A model generated the notes under the pieces. That model was not told where the DNA came from. It did not search any database and saw only the letters and a program-made list of their open reading frames with translations. A program made the translations under genes and the position numbers. This document shows positions 1 through 8,620 of a stretch of 64,000 nucleotides of DNA, in pieces. This DNA is from Gammaproteobacteria bacterium. Its GTDB lineage: Bacteria > Pseudomonadota > Gammaproteobacteria > SZUA-152. Where the stretch lies: assembly GCA_021647505.1 (NCBI GenBank), contig JAKIUN010000006.1:1-64000 (forward strand), written 5' to 3'. Positions within the stretch are counted from its first letter, which is position 1, and every line of letters begins with the position of its first letter.

Positions 1-101
1 CCACGGGGAATTGACACCCAGTAGCTGGCTGTAATGCTCTTCTATGTCCATGGAAAAAACCGCTCCAATCAATGGCTAAAGCAGGGTATTTTACCGGAAT
101 T

Positions 102-386
102 TCACACAGTTTTACGAAGAGCCTGCAGTTCTTTCGTCGGAAATTTCTTCTGCCAGGTTTCAATCAGAAACAGCGCTACTGTGCTAGCGGAATTAATCGA
201 TAAACTGGCGATACGCGGATCTATTCGTACATAGCCACGTTCCCGTCCGTGAGCGTCACCACTATGTGTCCGTAGCGCGCCGATTCCTTCAACAACGGTT
301 GCAAGCCCCCCAAGTATTTTGCGTACATCGTCGGCAATCTGCGAGTCTATATGTATGCGCATTTCTGAGCGCTTAAGTGAAGCCAA
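102..386 (-). pseudogene. Abi_C-like C-terminal fragment (abortive-infection family remnant)
   Basis: The 94 residues resemble the C-terminal domain of abortive-infection family proteins (Abi_C), mainly through the stretch ILGGLATVVEGIGALRTHSG followed by DAHGRE and a hydrophobic end with FLIETW. Intact members I know of are roughly 250-300 residues, so about two thirds of the N-terminal part is missing. The fragment starts about 30 bases beyond the end of the Fic-like gene on the same strand. This suggests the N-terminal part was lost when the neighbouring module arrived. It has no clear ribosome binding site and is probably not functional. Family assignment is from memory of the motif only. 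Confidence 0.55.
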
Positions 387-417
387 TTTCTACTCCTTTT
401 CTCAGCAACAGGCCAGA

Positions 418-1006
418 CTAGGAGCGGACAAACTCAAGCAAGGGGCCTATATCGTGATTATCAGCGGCGCGGAGCGCAGTGACATATGCTTTCCGTGTCT
501 CACTGACATCGACCAGATTGACGCGCCCCCAGGTAAATCGAGAGCATCCCAGTGCTTGTTAGCATCAAGTCGGTCGCCAAGCGGGCGTAGCGACCATCGC
601 CGTTCGGGAAGGGGTGGATCAATACCAGCCGGTGATGGAACCGCGTTGCAATTTCATCGGGATCATAGGTTCTATTCTCGATCCAGTAACGACAATCGTC
701 GAGAAGCTGTCGGAAATCGTTTGGGATGCGGTAAGCATCTACACCGATATTGCGTTCCGACTGTCGAAACTTGCCTGCCCACCGCCAGACCCGGCCAAAC
801 ATCCTCTTGTGTAGATTTTTGAGGAACTTTTCATCGGCTACATCGCGCTTGCGTGCAAAAGCCCATTCCTCGGCCTCCAGAATATTGGCCTGCTCTGCTT
901 CGTTTAGTTCCGGACGTAGAGTGATATAGGAGAGGATCAACTCTTCCCGCTCTTCTTCTGTCAATGGGGTGGATGCATCATCCTGTTCATCCAGCGGATC
1001 GGTCAT
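418..1006 (-). pseudogene. Mobile mystery protein B, Fic-domain protein, frameshifted
   Basis: Fic-fold protein of the mobile mystery protein B type; Fic proteins usually transfer AMP to target proteins. The start ATG at 1006 overlaps the stop of the upstream gene (ATGA), so the pair is translationally coupled. The Fic motif reads HPFPNGDGR, where the usual form is NGNGR, so one conserved Asn is Asp. Near position 545 the frame breaks. The uninterrupted frame ends at about 500, but the expected family ending (RFTWGRVNLVD, then TALRAADNHD and LLEFVRS) is readable one base out of frame to a stop at 418. Without the shift the protein would be about 195 residues. The shift lies beside a CTCTC run and could be real or a sequencing error. 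Confidence 0.75.
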
Positions 1007-1473
1007 GCATCCTCCTCCCAAAGCTCGGAACCGGTCTTATCAAGTAGGCTCTGTATCATGCGTTTGAGTTGTTCCTGCTCGTCCTCTGTATCAACATCCT
1101 GGGCTTCGAGGGCCATGCTGTGGCTCGTTGATTTCAGCCGTTTCTTCGCAAGGCGTTCAGCACGCTCGGCAACCAATTCATCGAGCGGTTTCCGTGGCAC
1201 CAATGTATAGACTATGCGGCAGTCCAGCGCGTTGGCTGCCTTTTCCAGGCTGTTGAGTGTAATCGAGCCCTTGGCCTCCGCTTGCTCAATGGCAACGGCG
1301 CGTGACTGAACAACTCCCAGCCGCTTTGCTAGCTGAGTAGTTGTCATGCCCAGAGCCTCACGAATGGCCTTGATCCAGCCACGTGGTGGGCGTGCAAGTA
1401 TTTCTGCATCTTGCAGTACGATCAATCGCTTATCGAGTTGACGGCGGGCCGACGCACGATCTTTCGGGCGCAT
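1003..1473 (-). CDS. Mobile mystery protein A, HTH (XRE-type) antitoxin-like protein
   Basis: A 156-residue protein with an XRE-like helix-turn-helix at about residues 35-70 (IREALGMTTTQLAKRLGV, then SRAVAIEQAE). It matches mobile mystery protein A, which is found together with the Fic-type protein B, often on mobile DNA. By analogy with other Fic pairs it probably represses the operon and neutralises the partner; that is inference. I chose the ATG at 1473 rather than the GTG three codons earlier because AAGGTG lies 7 bases before it. Its last bases overlap the start of the Fic gene. The ~100 bases upstream are very AT-rich and likely hold the promoter. Confidence 0.8.
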   Translation of the reverse strand: MRPKDRASARRQLDKRLIVLQDAEILARPPRGWIKAIREALGMTTTQLAKRLGVVQSRAVAIEQAEAKGSITLNSLEKAANALDCRIVYTLVPRKPLDELVAERAERLAKKRLKSTSHSMALEAQDVDTEDEQEQLKRMIQSLLDKTGSELWEEDA

Positions 1474-1605
1474 GATAATCACCTTTATGTATTAAACAAC
1501 TGCTTAAAATATCATATATATGAGATAACAAAGAAATACAAAATCATGTAAGTGTGATAATATAGATAAAAATATCGTAGGCTCAGGTCTTTGGTTTATG
1601 ATCTA

Positions 1606-1666
1606 GGGGCAAAAGAAGACGGAGGGAATAAAAAATAATCTCTCCGTCTCCTTTTGCCCCTTTTTT
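1606..1666 (+). terminator. Hairpin plus T-run (copy 1)
   Basis: The arms GGGGCAAAAG-AGACGGAG and CTCCGTCTCCTTTTGCCCC are separated by an A-rich loop and followed by TTTTTT. This is a good intrinsic terminator for plus-strand transcription, although no plus-strand gene precedes this copy. The second copy at 3650-3711 follows the 2894-3616 gene. Confidence 0.6.
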
Positions 1667-1800
1667 ACAGCTGCGCATCCATCCCTTCCATCCACTGCTG
1701 GCACACCGCTTTGAAACGGGCTACATGATCTGGCTGTAGCGTTTCGAGCCGTAGGAGCGGATCCTCAGGCGTGAAACAAACCACCCCACAGCAAGTTGAC
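1665..1800 (-). pseudogene. Coding tail of an unidentified protein (copy 1)
   Basis: The minus strand reads about 40 codons ending in PLLRLETLQPDHVARFKAVC then QQWMEGMDAQL and a TAA at 1665. The same peptide is encoded in the second copy at 3711-3846, and at least one difference between the copies is synonymous (GTA/GTG-type codon for Val). This looks like the conserved C-terminus of a real protein whose body is absent. No start codon with a ribosome binding site is visible. I do not recognise the family. Confidence 0.4.
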
Positions 1801-1812
1801 AAGGTATTGTGT

Positions 1813-1877
1813 TGTAGGAGCGGCTTTAGCCGCGAATGGCATACACCACCACTATCGCGGCTAAAGCCGCTCCTACA
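1813..1877. repeat. REP-like palindrome, copy 1
   Basis: The arms TGTAGGAGCGGCTTTAGCCG (1813 on) and its perfect complement (ending 1877) flank a 19-base loop. The GTAGGAGCGG..TTAGCCGCGA core is typical of REP-type elements common in gammaproteobacteria. It sits just after the malQ tail copy. Confidence 0.75.
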
Positions 1878-1895
1878 GGAAAGCCGGGCGGTTCA

Positions 1896-2068
1896 TCAGC
1901 CCTTGGACGCACGCCCGTACAAACGCACCAGGTGTGCCACGCGACCGTCCAAGTCCGCCGGCACCTGATCCCAGCTGAAACGCCAGCGCCAGCTGCCTTC
2001 CTGCTCGTCGGGCACATTCATGCGCACCTCCCCCGCTGCCGAGACCGAGAAAGTCCTGTAGCGGCACC
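1896..2068 (-). pseudogene. malQ 3'-end fragment
   Basis: The last ~57 codons of a 4-alpha-glucanotransferase gene, read on the minus strand and homologous to the end of the intact malQ at 3941. In frame it reads WRWRFSWDQVPADLDGRVAH and then LVRLYGRASKG and a stop. Upstream of this a few extra G-rich bases near 2035 break the frame. Substitutions are spread over codons as between two related genes, so it may be the displaced original tail or an imported one. Confidence 0.75.
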
Positions 2069-2434
2069 CGCACTCCCCTATTGTCCCTATTACTTGTCCT
2101 CTATATTTACTTTCTATTTACTCTTAATGGAATATTTATGATTACTTCATCTTTCGCTCACATCACTTTCATCCTGACATCCCAGGCTATGTTCAGGCTC
2201 CTTAGTTGCGAATCCTGACCCACTTGTTTCTATTGTATCAACAATAAAATAGGGGAGTTCCTCATGACATAATCCACGTTGCGTTACACAATCACCCGCG
2301 TTTTGTGGTGACTTCTTATTATACCGAAATATTCTCAAACTAAAATTTTACGTTTTAGAAAATGGATAAAACTTGTAGCTGTCTAATGCAGGCTATGTAT
2401 CGTGTATCGCAGATTCAAAAAGGAAGATTTGCTA
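2069..2434. other. AT-rich gap before the secreted-protein pair
   Basis: About 365 bases, markedly AT-rich, between the malQ tail copy and the first secreted-protein gene. I see a small hairpin (TATTGT..ACAATA near 2230) but no convincing gene, insertion sequence end or RNA. The promoter of the downstream pair is probably in its last 150 bases. Confidence 0.4.
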
Positions 2435-2836
2435 ATGAAATTTTCAATCAAAAAACCACGGATAATTTTATCATCATTAATTATTGCAACAACATTACTT
2501 AGTGCATCTAATGCATTTTCACTTGGTAAGGTAAGTCGATCTTGTGCCCCTGCGACAGCACAAGAAAGTATCAGTGTTGATTGGGGCTTTGTCTCTCATT
2601 CACTCTGGACTGCTTCCTCCCATTACAGGAATGGAGCTTTTCTACACACCATAAATACTAGGGTAGACGGTGGGACTGGCTGGAAGGATACATGGCGTTC
2701 GCGTGCTGGTCATTTTGGAGAACCCTGGTATGGACGTGTCATAGGATATCACTATAAAAGACAAGGTGGAATTATATCATTTATGGGTAACTCATATGCA
2801 ACGGACTGTAATTTATCCCAGTGGGGTGGAAGCTAA
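2435..2836 (+). CDS. Small secreted protein, possibly lactococcin-972-like
   Basis: A 133-residue protein with a strong Sec signal peptide (KKPR, a hydrophobic run, then ASNA-FS near residue 28) and a mature part of about 105 residues rich in Trp, Tyr, His, Gly and Ser. I chose the ATG at 2435, which has AAGGAAG 8 bases before it; the upstream ATG lacks a site. The mature sequence has a W-G-V-S then HYRNG, H, W-K-D-T and a G-W layout reminiscent of lactococcin 972 (SNYHHGSKTHS, GRQGKDTQRAG). That resemblance is weak and by eye. The gene is AT-rich, followed 57 bases later by another secreted protein on the same strand, and sits inside the bracketed cargo. Function unproven. Confidence 0.55.
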   Translation: MKFSIKKPRIILSSLIIATTLLSASNAFSLGKVSRSCAPATAQESISVDWGFVSHSLWTASSHYRNGAFLHTINTRVDGGTGWKDTWRSRAGHFGEPWYGRVIGYHYKRQGGIISFMGNSYATDCNLSQWGGS

Positions 2837-2893
2837 TATTTTACTCCAAAAAATATGGCTTCTTGATTTAAAATTATTGTAAGGAAAATTGAT

Positions 2894-3616
2894 ATGAACA
2901 TATTTATGCAATGCCTAATATTATCTTTCGTTCTTGCGAATACCGCACTTGCGAATGAAACGGTTAACTTTCCGTCTGACGATGAAAACTGGAGGCCTTA
3001 TTCAGGGATGGAAATAGGAAAAGTTAAATATCTCTCGAAGGACAATCTTCCATCAGGCTTTAAAAAAATCGCAGTCGAGGAGGTTAAAAAATCAGACAAA
3101 GGTTACGAAATATTGCCTGAGGCATTTTTCATATATAGTCGAAGTTACCATAATCGTTTACGCCTGGAGAGTGATATAAAACCAAAAATTTCCGTGACAT
3201 TGGCAGACATAAGCTCTACGGAATTAAAGAACTATGTTTATGAGGGAATTATTCCCGACGGCCCAACTATAAATGGCCCTTGGACAAGTGTTGTTCGTGT
3301 TTTTAAACGAAACGATGGTATTATAGTTATGCTTCGCGAATGGGATTATGTCGCCGATGGTGGATCAATCATCGCAATTAAAGAATTAATGAATGTCACC
3401 GTAGCAAATAAACCGGCAATGCTAACAGTGAAAAAGTCGCCCTCAAGCGAAAATTCTATAACCGACCTGGATTGGTTTACGGACACAAAACATTTTACTA
3501 TTAGTGTTTTTGATGACGTAGATATAAAAAATACGGCATACAATCGTAAATGGTTAGTAAATTTAGCTAATTCTATTGAGAGAAATAAGACATCCATCAA
3601 AGTAGGGGAGAAATAG
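2894..3616 (+). CDS. Secreted protein of unknown function
   Basis: A 240-residue protein with a clear signal peptide (hydrophobic run, cleavage near LANTALA-NE at residue 20). The ATG has AAGGA 8 bases upstream. The mature part is soluble-looking, mixed alpha/beta in composition, with no transmembrane segment, Cys pair or known catalytic motif that I can see. It follows the small secreted protein by 57 bases in the same AT-rich cargo, so the two are probably one operon ending at the terminator at 3650. A partner, immunity or accessory role is possible but is inference from position only. Confidence 0.6.
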   Translation: MNIFMQCLILSFVLANTALANETVNFPSDDENWRPYSGMEIGKVKYLSKDNLPSGFKKIAVEEVKKSDKGYEILPEAFFIYSRSYHNRLRLESDIKPKISVTLADISSTELKNYVYEGIIPDGPTINGPWTSVVRVFKRNDGIIVMLREWDYVADGGSIIAIKELMNVTVANKPAMLTVKKSPSSENSITDLDWFTDTKHFTISVFDDVDIKNTAYNRKWLVNLANSIERNKTSIKVGEK

Positions 3617-3649
3617 GAACATAGAGTCAGGTTTTTGATTTATGATCTA

Positions 3650-3711
3650 GGGGCATAAAGGGGACGGAGGGAATAAAAAATAATCCCTCCGTCTCCTTTT
3701 TCCCCTTTTTT
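3650..3711 (+). terminator. Hairpin plus T-run ending the secreted-protein pair
   Basis: A GGGG..GACGGAGGGA arm pairs with TCCCTCCGTC..CCCC and is followed by TTTTTT. It lies 34 bases after the stop of the 2894-3616 gene, in the right orientation to end that transcript. Confidence 0.65.
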
Positions 3712-3846
3712 ACAGCTGCGCATCCATCCCTTCCATCCACTGCTGGCACACCGCTTTGAAACGGGCCACATGATCTGGCTGTAGCGTTTCGAGCCGTAGG
3801 AGCGGATCCTCAGGCGTGAAACAAACCACCCAACAGCAAGCTGACA
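3711..3846 (-). pseudogene. Coding tail of an unidentified protein (copy 2)
   Basis: Same ~40-codon C-terminal reading as at 1665-1800, ending in RFKAVCQQWMEGMDAQL with a TAA at 3711. It lies downstream of malQ on the same strand, separated by the REP-like hairpin. No start or upstream domain is present, so it is a remnant. Confidence 0.4.
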
Positions 3847-3857
3847 GAGTATTGTGT

Positions 3858-3922
3858 TGTAGGAGCGACTTTAGCCGCGAATGGCATACACCACCACTAT
3901 CGCGGCTAAAACCGCTCCTACA
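3858..3922. repeat. REP-like palindrome, copy 2
   Basis: Same palindrome as at 1813-1877 with two changes that weaken the stem (GCGACTTTAGCC against GGCTAAAACCGC). It lies 19 bases after the malQ stop codon. Confidence 0.7.
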
Positions 3923-3940
3923 GGAAAACCGGGCGGTTCA

Positions 3941-5428
3941 TCAGCCCTTGGGCGCACGCCCGTACAAACGCACCAAGTGTTCCACACGACGGTTCAGATC
4001 CACCGGCACCTGATCCCAGCTGAAACGCCAGCGCCAGTTGCCTTCCGGCTCACCGGGCACGTTCATACGCGCTTCGCTGCCGAGACCGAGAAAGTCCTGC
4101 AATGGCACCACCGCCAGCCGCGCCGTGGACGCCATAGTGGCACGAATCAGCCCCCACGGCAGGGAGGCGGCATTGCAACCCAGGTAATCACAGATGTAGT
4201 GCTTGCTGTCATCACTGAGCTGCTGCACCCAGCCCGGAGTGGTGTCATTGTCATGGGTGCCGGTATAGACCACGGCATTTTTGCGGTGATTATGCGGCAG
4301 ATAAGGATTGTCGGGGCCACCGTCAAAGGCAAACTGCAGGATCTTCATGCCGGGAAAGTCCCAGCATTCCCGCAAAGCCTCCACCTCCGGCGTGATCACG
4401 CCCAGGTCTTCAGCCACCACCGGCAGGTAGGGAAAGGCCGCTTGCAGGGCCTTGAACAGGGCATTGCCAGGGCCAGGCACCCAGTGGCCATCGATGGCCG
4501 TCTCGGCATCGCTGCGGATGGACCAGTAGGCCTCAAAACCGCGAAAGTGATCAATACGCACCAGATCGAACAACTCCAACGCGGTGCGCATGCGCTTGAT
4601 CCACCACAGATAGCCATCCTCGGCCATGCGGTCCCAGCAGTAGTGTGGATTGCCCCAGCGTTGCCCGGTATCAGAAAAATAGTCCGGTGGCACGCCGGCG
4701 ATAGTCATGGGTTGACCATTGTCATCGAGATCAAAATATTCGCGGTGCGCCCAAACTTCGGCGCTGTCGTGGGAAACGAAAATGGGTATGTCGCCAAACA
4801 GGTCGATGTCACGCGCATTGGCGTAACGCTTCAAGGCCAGCCACTGACGGAAAAACACGAACTGTTCGAAGCGAACCTGTTCTATGCCGGGCTGCAGGCG
4901 CTCGCTGACCTCGGCCAGGGCCTGGCTATCGCGGTCGCGCAGGGCCTGTGGCCACTGAAACCAGGGAGCCCGCTGAAAGTCGTGGCGCATCGCCTCGTAA
5001 GTGGCGTAATCATCCAGCCAGGCGCGGTGACGCTCACAAAAATCACGCAACTCCTGCCGGTCATGTTCACTGGCGCGCACCGTGAAACCTTCATAGGCGG
5101 TATCCAGTCTGGTCTGCCGCACGGCATGATCAGGCAGGCTCTTGTCATCCAGCCAGCCCCACTCACGCAACAGGTCGAGACTGATGAGATTGGGATTACC
5201 GGCATGCACCGAGGTGCTCATGTAGGGTGATAAATCATCCAGGGTTGGCCCCAGGGGCAGCACCTGCCAAACACCGATTTTCGCCGCCTGTAGAAAATCC
5301 ACGAAGCGGTAGGCCTCGGGGCCCAGGGTGCCCAGCTGTTCGCGGCCGGCCTCGGAGGCCGAGGCAGGTAGCGAAGTGGGGTGCAACAGGATGCCGGCAC
5401 GCCGGCGGGAAAGAACGGGATGGGTCAC
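3941..5428 (-). CDS. malQ: 4-alpha-glucanotransferase (amylomaltase, GH77)
   Basis: A 495-residue GH77 enzyme of usual length that moves glucan segments between alpha-1,4 chains in the cytoplasm. Family regions are clear: RRRAGILLHPTSLP at the N-terminus, the nucleophile Asp293 in LVRIDHFRGFEAYWS, the acid/base Glu340 in VVAEDLGVITPEV, and Asp393 in GTHDNDTTPGW. It lies 31 bases after the GH57 gene on the same strand, at the end of a glgC-GH57-malQ operon. With GlgB and GH57 it would reshape glycogen or maltodextrins. Its 3' end lies within one of two diverged direct repeats, so the tail may have been exchanged by recombination. Confidence 0.95.
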   Translation of the reverse strand: MTHPVLSRRRAGILLHPTSLPASASEAGREQLGTLGPEAYRFVDFLQAAKIGVWQVLPLGPTLDDLSPYMSTSVHAGNPNLISLDLLREWGWLDDKSLPDHAVRQTRLDTAYEGFTVRASEHDRQELRDFCERHRAWLDDYATYEAMRHDFQRAPWFQWPQALRDRDSQALAEVSERLQPGIEQVRFEQFVFFRQWLALKRYANARDIDLFGDIPIFVSHDSAEVWAHREYFDLDDNGQPMTIAGVPPDYFSDTGQRWGNPHYCWDRMAEDGYLWWIKRMRTALELFDLVRIDHFRGFEAYWSIRSDAETAIDGHWVPGPGNALFKALQAAFPYLPVVAEDLGVITPEVEALRECWDFPGMKILQFAFDGGPDNPYLPHNHRKNAVVYTGTHDNDTTPGWVQQLSDDSKHYICDYLGCNAASLPWGLIRATMASTARLAVVPLQDFLGLGSEARMNVPGEPEGNWRWRFSWDQVPVDLNRRVEHLVRLYGRAPKG

Positions 5429-5459
5429 AAATATTCCTTGTTAAGGCATATAAAAAAAC

Positions 5460-7184
5460 TCAGTGATCGGAGCCCCGGCGCATGACGCCGCCGGTCTGCG
5501 GCTGACCACCGCCACGGGCAAACACGTGTGACAGGTATTCCGGCAGCTCTTCGCCCAACAAAAAATAAAGGGCGGAAAGCTGACTGCGGAACAAACGCTC
5601 GAAGTCTCTCACCGCCTCGGCCGGATTGTAGTCGCCAAACCACCAGAACCAGTCCGAGCCCTCACAGATGGCCAGCTGCCGCTCGGCGGTCTGGCGCTGC
5701 TCATCGCTGAGACGCCCACTGGCAATTACCTTGTCGAAACAGTGCTTGGCATCGCCGAGCATGTCCCAGGCGCGATTCTTGTCGGCATCGCCAATCCAGG
5801 TGGAGAAGGTGCCGTACACCCAGCTGCCGGCCACCAGGCGGGAAATGTTTGCTGTCGGCGGGTCATCCTGCAGTATTTCCGCATAGGTGGTCAGATTCAG
5901 ACGTGGATGATTGGCCAACCCCCGGTAGAGTGCCTCAAGAAAGTAGTAACCGTTTTCCGGGTAGTACTCCCAGGCGTTTTCGCCATCGAGGATGATGGAC
6001 ACCACTGCGCCCGGCCGATCCTCACAGGTATCGGCGATATTGTTCAAATGCGCCAGCAGGTTGCCTACGGCATCATCGGCATGCCAGTCGGAAAAATTGA
6101 ATCCGATCAGATCTGACAGGCCGTCGTCGCGGAAAAAGCAGGTAACGTCGTTGTCGGCCACCGTATAAGCGCGATGCAGGACGTGGTTTTCATCTTCAGG
6201 AAGATCGCTCTTGGCCTGCGCCAGACTGTTGCGCAGCACGTTTTCACCGCTGGCGATCCAGCGAAAACCTGCCTCCTGATAAAAAGGTATGGACTCGGTG
6301 CTGACACTGCCTTCGGCCGGCCAGCAGCCGGTGGGGCGGAAGCCGAAGTAATGCTCGAAGGTCTTGATGCCTTCGCGTATATGCCAACGCACACGCTCTT
6401 CGCCGCCGGGGTATTTACCCAGCAGGGGCAACTGCACGTCCGGCATCGCTTCGCGGGCCGATTCCAGATCCAGCACCAGAGGCACGATGGGGTGGGCATA
6501 GGGCGTGACTGACAGCTCTACCCGACCCTGCTCGGCAAGGCGGCGATAACGGCCGATGACACCGGACAATAATTCACCAATTATCTCCATCAGCGCACGC
6601 CGGTCACGTAGACTGAAATCGCAGCCTTTTTCGATCAGCATCTGTACACGCTGATTTTCACGCCGTACGGTCTCGCCCAGCCAGGCGAGGTGGTACCACA
6701 TCAGCAGGTCGATAAGAAATTGCTCGCTGATATAGATACCGGATTCGGGATGGTCGAGAAAACAACGCGCCATGTCCGCCAGACGACTGTAGGGGACGTA
6801 ACGACTAATGAGGGTCTTTTCATTGGCGCGCAGGCACTGGCCAAGCAGCTCCAGCCGCTCACCAGCATCGGTAGGCAGCACCGGATTGGCCAGCGCCGCC
6901 AGCAGGGGGTCACGGATGCGCTGCCCATCAGACAGAAAGCCCTCGACCTGGCGGGCGTAGTCATCCAACTGCTCCAACAACGTAGGAGCAAAATTGACCA
7001 CCGCGCGCGCCTGTGGCTCGGCCTCAAGATGGGCCGCCATGTCGGTGTAATCCTTGATCGCGTGCAGATAGGTCCAGGGGAGTTGATATTCACCGTTAGG
7101 ACGGTCGCAATACTGCGGCTGGTGCATGTGCCAGAACAGCACAACATTCAGCGTTGATGTTTTTGAGGGATTTTCATCGGACAT
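5460..7184 (-). CDS. Glycoside hydrolase family 57 protein (alpha-amylase/glucanotransferase type)
   Basis: A 574-residue GH57 protein. Seen: the N-terminal HMHQPQY motif (residues 19-25), the nucleophile Glu291 in [10 protein letters not shown] and the acid/base Asp400 in [15 protein letters not shown], all typical of the catalytic TIM-like barrel. I chose the ATG at 7184 (MSDENPS), which lies inside the last codons of glgC with AGGA 8 bases before it, so translation is coupled to GlgC. The exact activity (amylase, 4-alpha-glucanotransferase or amylopullulanase) cannot be told from the sequence alone. Being between glgC and malQ argues for storage-glucan turnover. Confidence 0.9.
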   Translation of the reverse strand: MSDENPSKTSTLNVVLFWHMHQPQYCDRPNGEYQLPWTYLHAIKDYTDMAAHLEAEPQARAVVNFAPTLLEQLDDYARQVEGFLSDGQRIRDPLLAALANPVLPTDAGERLELLGQCLRANEKTLISRYVPYSRLADMARCFLDHPESGIYISEQFLIDLLMWYHLAWLGETVRRENQRVQMLIEKGCDFSLRDRRALMEIIGELLSGVIGRYRRLAEQGRVELSVTPYAHPIVPLVLDLESAREAMPDVQLPLLGKYPGGEERVRWHIREGIKTFEHYFGFRPTGCWPAEGSVSTESIPFYQEAGFRWIASGENVLRNSLAQAKSDLPEDENHVLHRAYTVADNDVTCFFRDDGLSDLIGFNFSDWHADDAVGNLLAHLNNIADTCEDRPGAVVSIILDGENAWEYYPENGYYFLEALYRGLANHPRLNLTTYAEILQDDPPTANISRLVAGSWVYGTFSTWIGDADKNRAWDMLGDAKHCFDKVIASGRLSDEQRQTAERQLAICEGSDWFWWFGDYNPAEAVRDFERLFRSQLSALYFLLGEELPEYLSHVFARGGGQPQTGGVMRRGSDH

Positions 7185-8442
7185 AGTGTAGTTCCTGGCC
7201 CAGCATTTCGGGCACAACCAACGTCACGCCATTGGGCGTGACATGAAAACGTTTGGCATCTTCGGCCGGGTTTTCACCAATCACGCTGCCTTCGGGAATC
7301 TTGCAACCCTGATCGATAATCGCCTTTTTGATACAGCTGTGACGGCCGATCTCCACATTGGGCAGAATCACACTGTCATTTACCGTACTGAAAGAATTGA
7401 CCCGCACATTGGAGAACAACAATGAATGGCGCACCAACGCACCCGACACCACGCAGCCGCCAGACACCATGGAATCCACCGCCATGCCACGACGATCTTC
7501 GTCATCAAAGACAAACTTGGCCGGCGGCAGCTGGCCTTGATAGGTCCAGATCGGCCAAGCGTCATCATACAGATTGAGCTCGGGCGTAACACCGATAAGT
7601 TCCAGATTGGACGCCCAGTAGGCGTCCACCGTGCCCACATCGCGCCAATAGCCCTGGCCGCCGGTCTGCACGTCACGAAAGGCATAGGCAAAGGTACGGT
7701 AGCGTTCCATAGCCATCGGTACGATGTCGTTGCCAAAGTCGTGAGAGGAACCCGGGGTATCGGCGTCGCGCAGCAGCTGCTCGATGAGGAAATCGGTATT
7801 AAAGATGTAGATGCCCATGGAGGCCAGCGCCACGTCATCCCGGCCCGGCACCGGCTGCGGCGTCGAAGGTTTTTCGGTAAAGTCGGTCACGCGGCCATCC
7901 TCGGTCACGGACATCACGCCAAAGCCCTTGGCCTCTTCCAGTGATACCTGCAACGCACCAACGGTGAGATCCGCGTTGTTTTCCACATGCTGTGCCAGCA
8001 TGGGACCATAATCCATCTTGTAGACGTGATCACCGCCGAGAATCAGCACGTATTTGGGAGTATGATTACGGATAATATCGATATTCTGATAGATGGCGTC
8101 GGCGGTGCCCTCATACCAGTTTTCCTCGATACGCTGCTGGGCCGGCAACAACTCCACAAATTCGCCAAATTCACCTCGCAGAAAACTCCAGCCCTGCTGC
8201 ACATGCAGGATCAGCGAGTGGGCCTTGTATTGGGTCAGCACACCGACGCGGCGAATACCCGAATTGATGCAGTTGGACAAGGGGAAATCGATGATGCGGA
8301 ACTTGCCGCCAAAGGGAATGGCAGGCTTGGCATGCCACTTGGTCAGTTGCTTGAGACGGGAACCCCGCCCGCCGGCCATGATCAGGGCCAGGGTGTCGCG
8401 CGTAATCCGGCTGACAAATCTCAACGATTGCTGCTCATTCAT
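7174..8442 (-). CDS. glgC: Glucose-1-phosphate adenylyltransferase (ADP-glucose synthase)
   Basis: A 422-residue enzyme making ADP-glucose from glucose-1-phosphate and ATP, the committed step of glycogen synthesis. Motifs: [20 protein letters not shown] with [20 protein letters not shown] (nucleotide and substrate binding), [19 protein letters not shown] and a C-terminal left-handed helix region ([14 protein letters not shown]). AGGAG lies 9 bases before the ATG at 8442 and only 3 before the one at 8448, so 8442 is preferred. It heads the minus-strand operon and is divergent from glgB across ~180 bases that should hold both promoters. Confidence 0.95.
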   Translation of the reverse strand: MNEQQSLRFVSRITRDTLALIMAGGRGSRLKQLTKWHAKPAIPFGGKFRIIDFPLSNCINSGIRRVGVLTQYKAHSLILHVQQGWSFLRGEFGEFVELLPAQQRIEENWYEGTADAIYQNIDIIRNHTPKYVLILGGDHVYKMDYGPMLAQHVENNADLTVGALQVSLEEAKGFGVMSVTEDGRVTDFTEKPSTPQPVPGRDDVALASMGIYIFNTDFLIEQLLRDADTPGSSHDFGNDIVPMAMERYRTFAYAFRDVQTGGQGYWRDVGTVDAYWASNLELIGVTPELNLYDDAWPIWTYQGQLPPAKFVFDDEDRRGMAVDSMVSGGCVVSGALVRHSLLFSNVRVNSFSTVNDSVILPNVEIGRHSCIKKAIIDQGCKIPEGSVIGENPAEDAKRFHVTPNGVTLVVPEMLGQELHYVR

Positions 8443-8620
8443 AACCATTATCTCCTGATTAAACAAGCGCCATTAACCAACGGCTTGAATACAGATAACC
8501 GACAATCACAAAACGTGACGCCACTACCCCCTTGGCTTTATGATGTTAGCATCAACGGCCACGCGTTCCGCAGGTATTTTTGCGCGGGCCGGCCACGTCC
8601 TCCATCAGGTACCGCATCTC

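Larger units (their letters stand above)
1583..2068. repeat. Direct repeat copy 1 (terminator, coding tail, REP hairpin, malQ 3' end)
   Basis: This ~485-bp segment recurs in the same orientation at 3627-4109. It contains, in order, a hairpin with a T run (1606-1666), the last ~40 codons of an unidentified minus-strand protein ending at 1665, a REP-like hairpin (1813-1877), and the final ~57 codons of a malQ gene ending at 1896. The malQ tail differs from the intact one at several codons but keeps the frame over the last ~35 residues (for example WRWRFSWDQVP then ADLDGRVAHLV, against VDLNRRVEHLV). It also has a small insertion near 2035. The two copies are therefore diverged rather than freshly duplicated. 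Confidence 0.85.
3627..4109. repeat. Direct repeat copy 2 (malQ-attached)
   Basis: Second copy of the 1583-2068 segment, same orientation and same internal order: terminator, coding tail (stop at 3711), REP-like hairpin (3858-3922), malQ 3' end (stop at 3941). This copy is continuous with the full malQ gene. The non-coding part differs from copy 1 at only scattered positions; the malQ part differs more. Confidence 0.85.

Noticed and set aside
3881..5230. 449-codon open reading on plus strand across malQ
   Set aside because: It is the antisense of malQ, which has all GH77 catalytic motifs; the plus reading has no recognisable domain.
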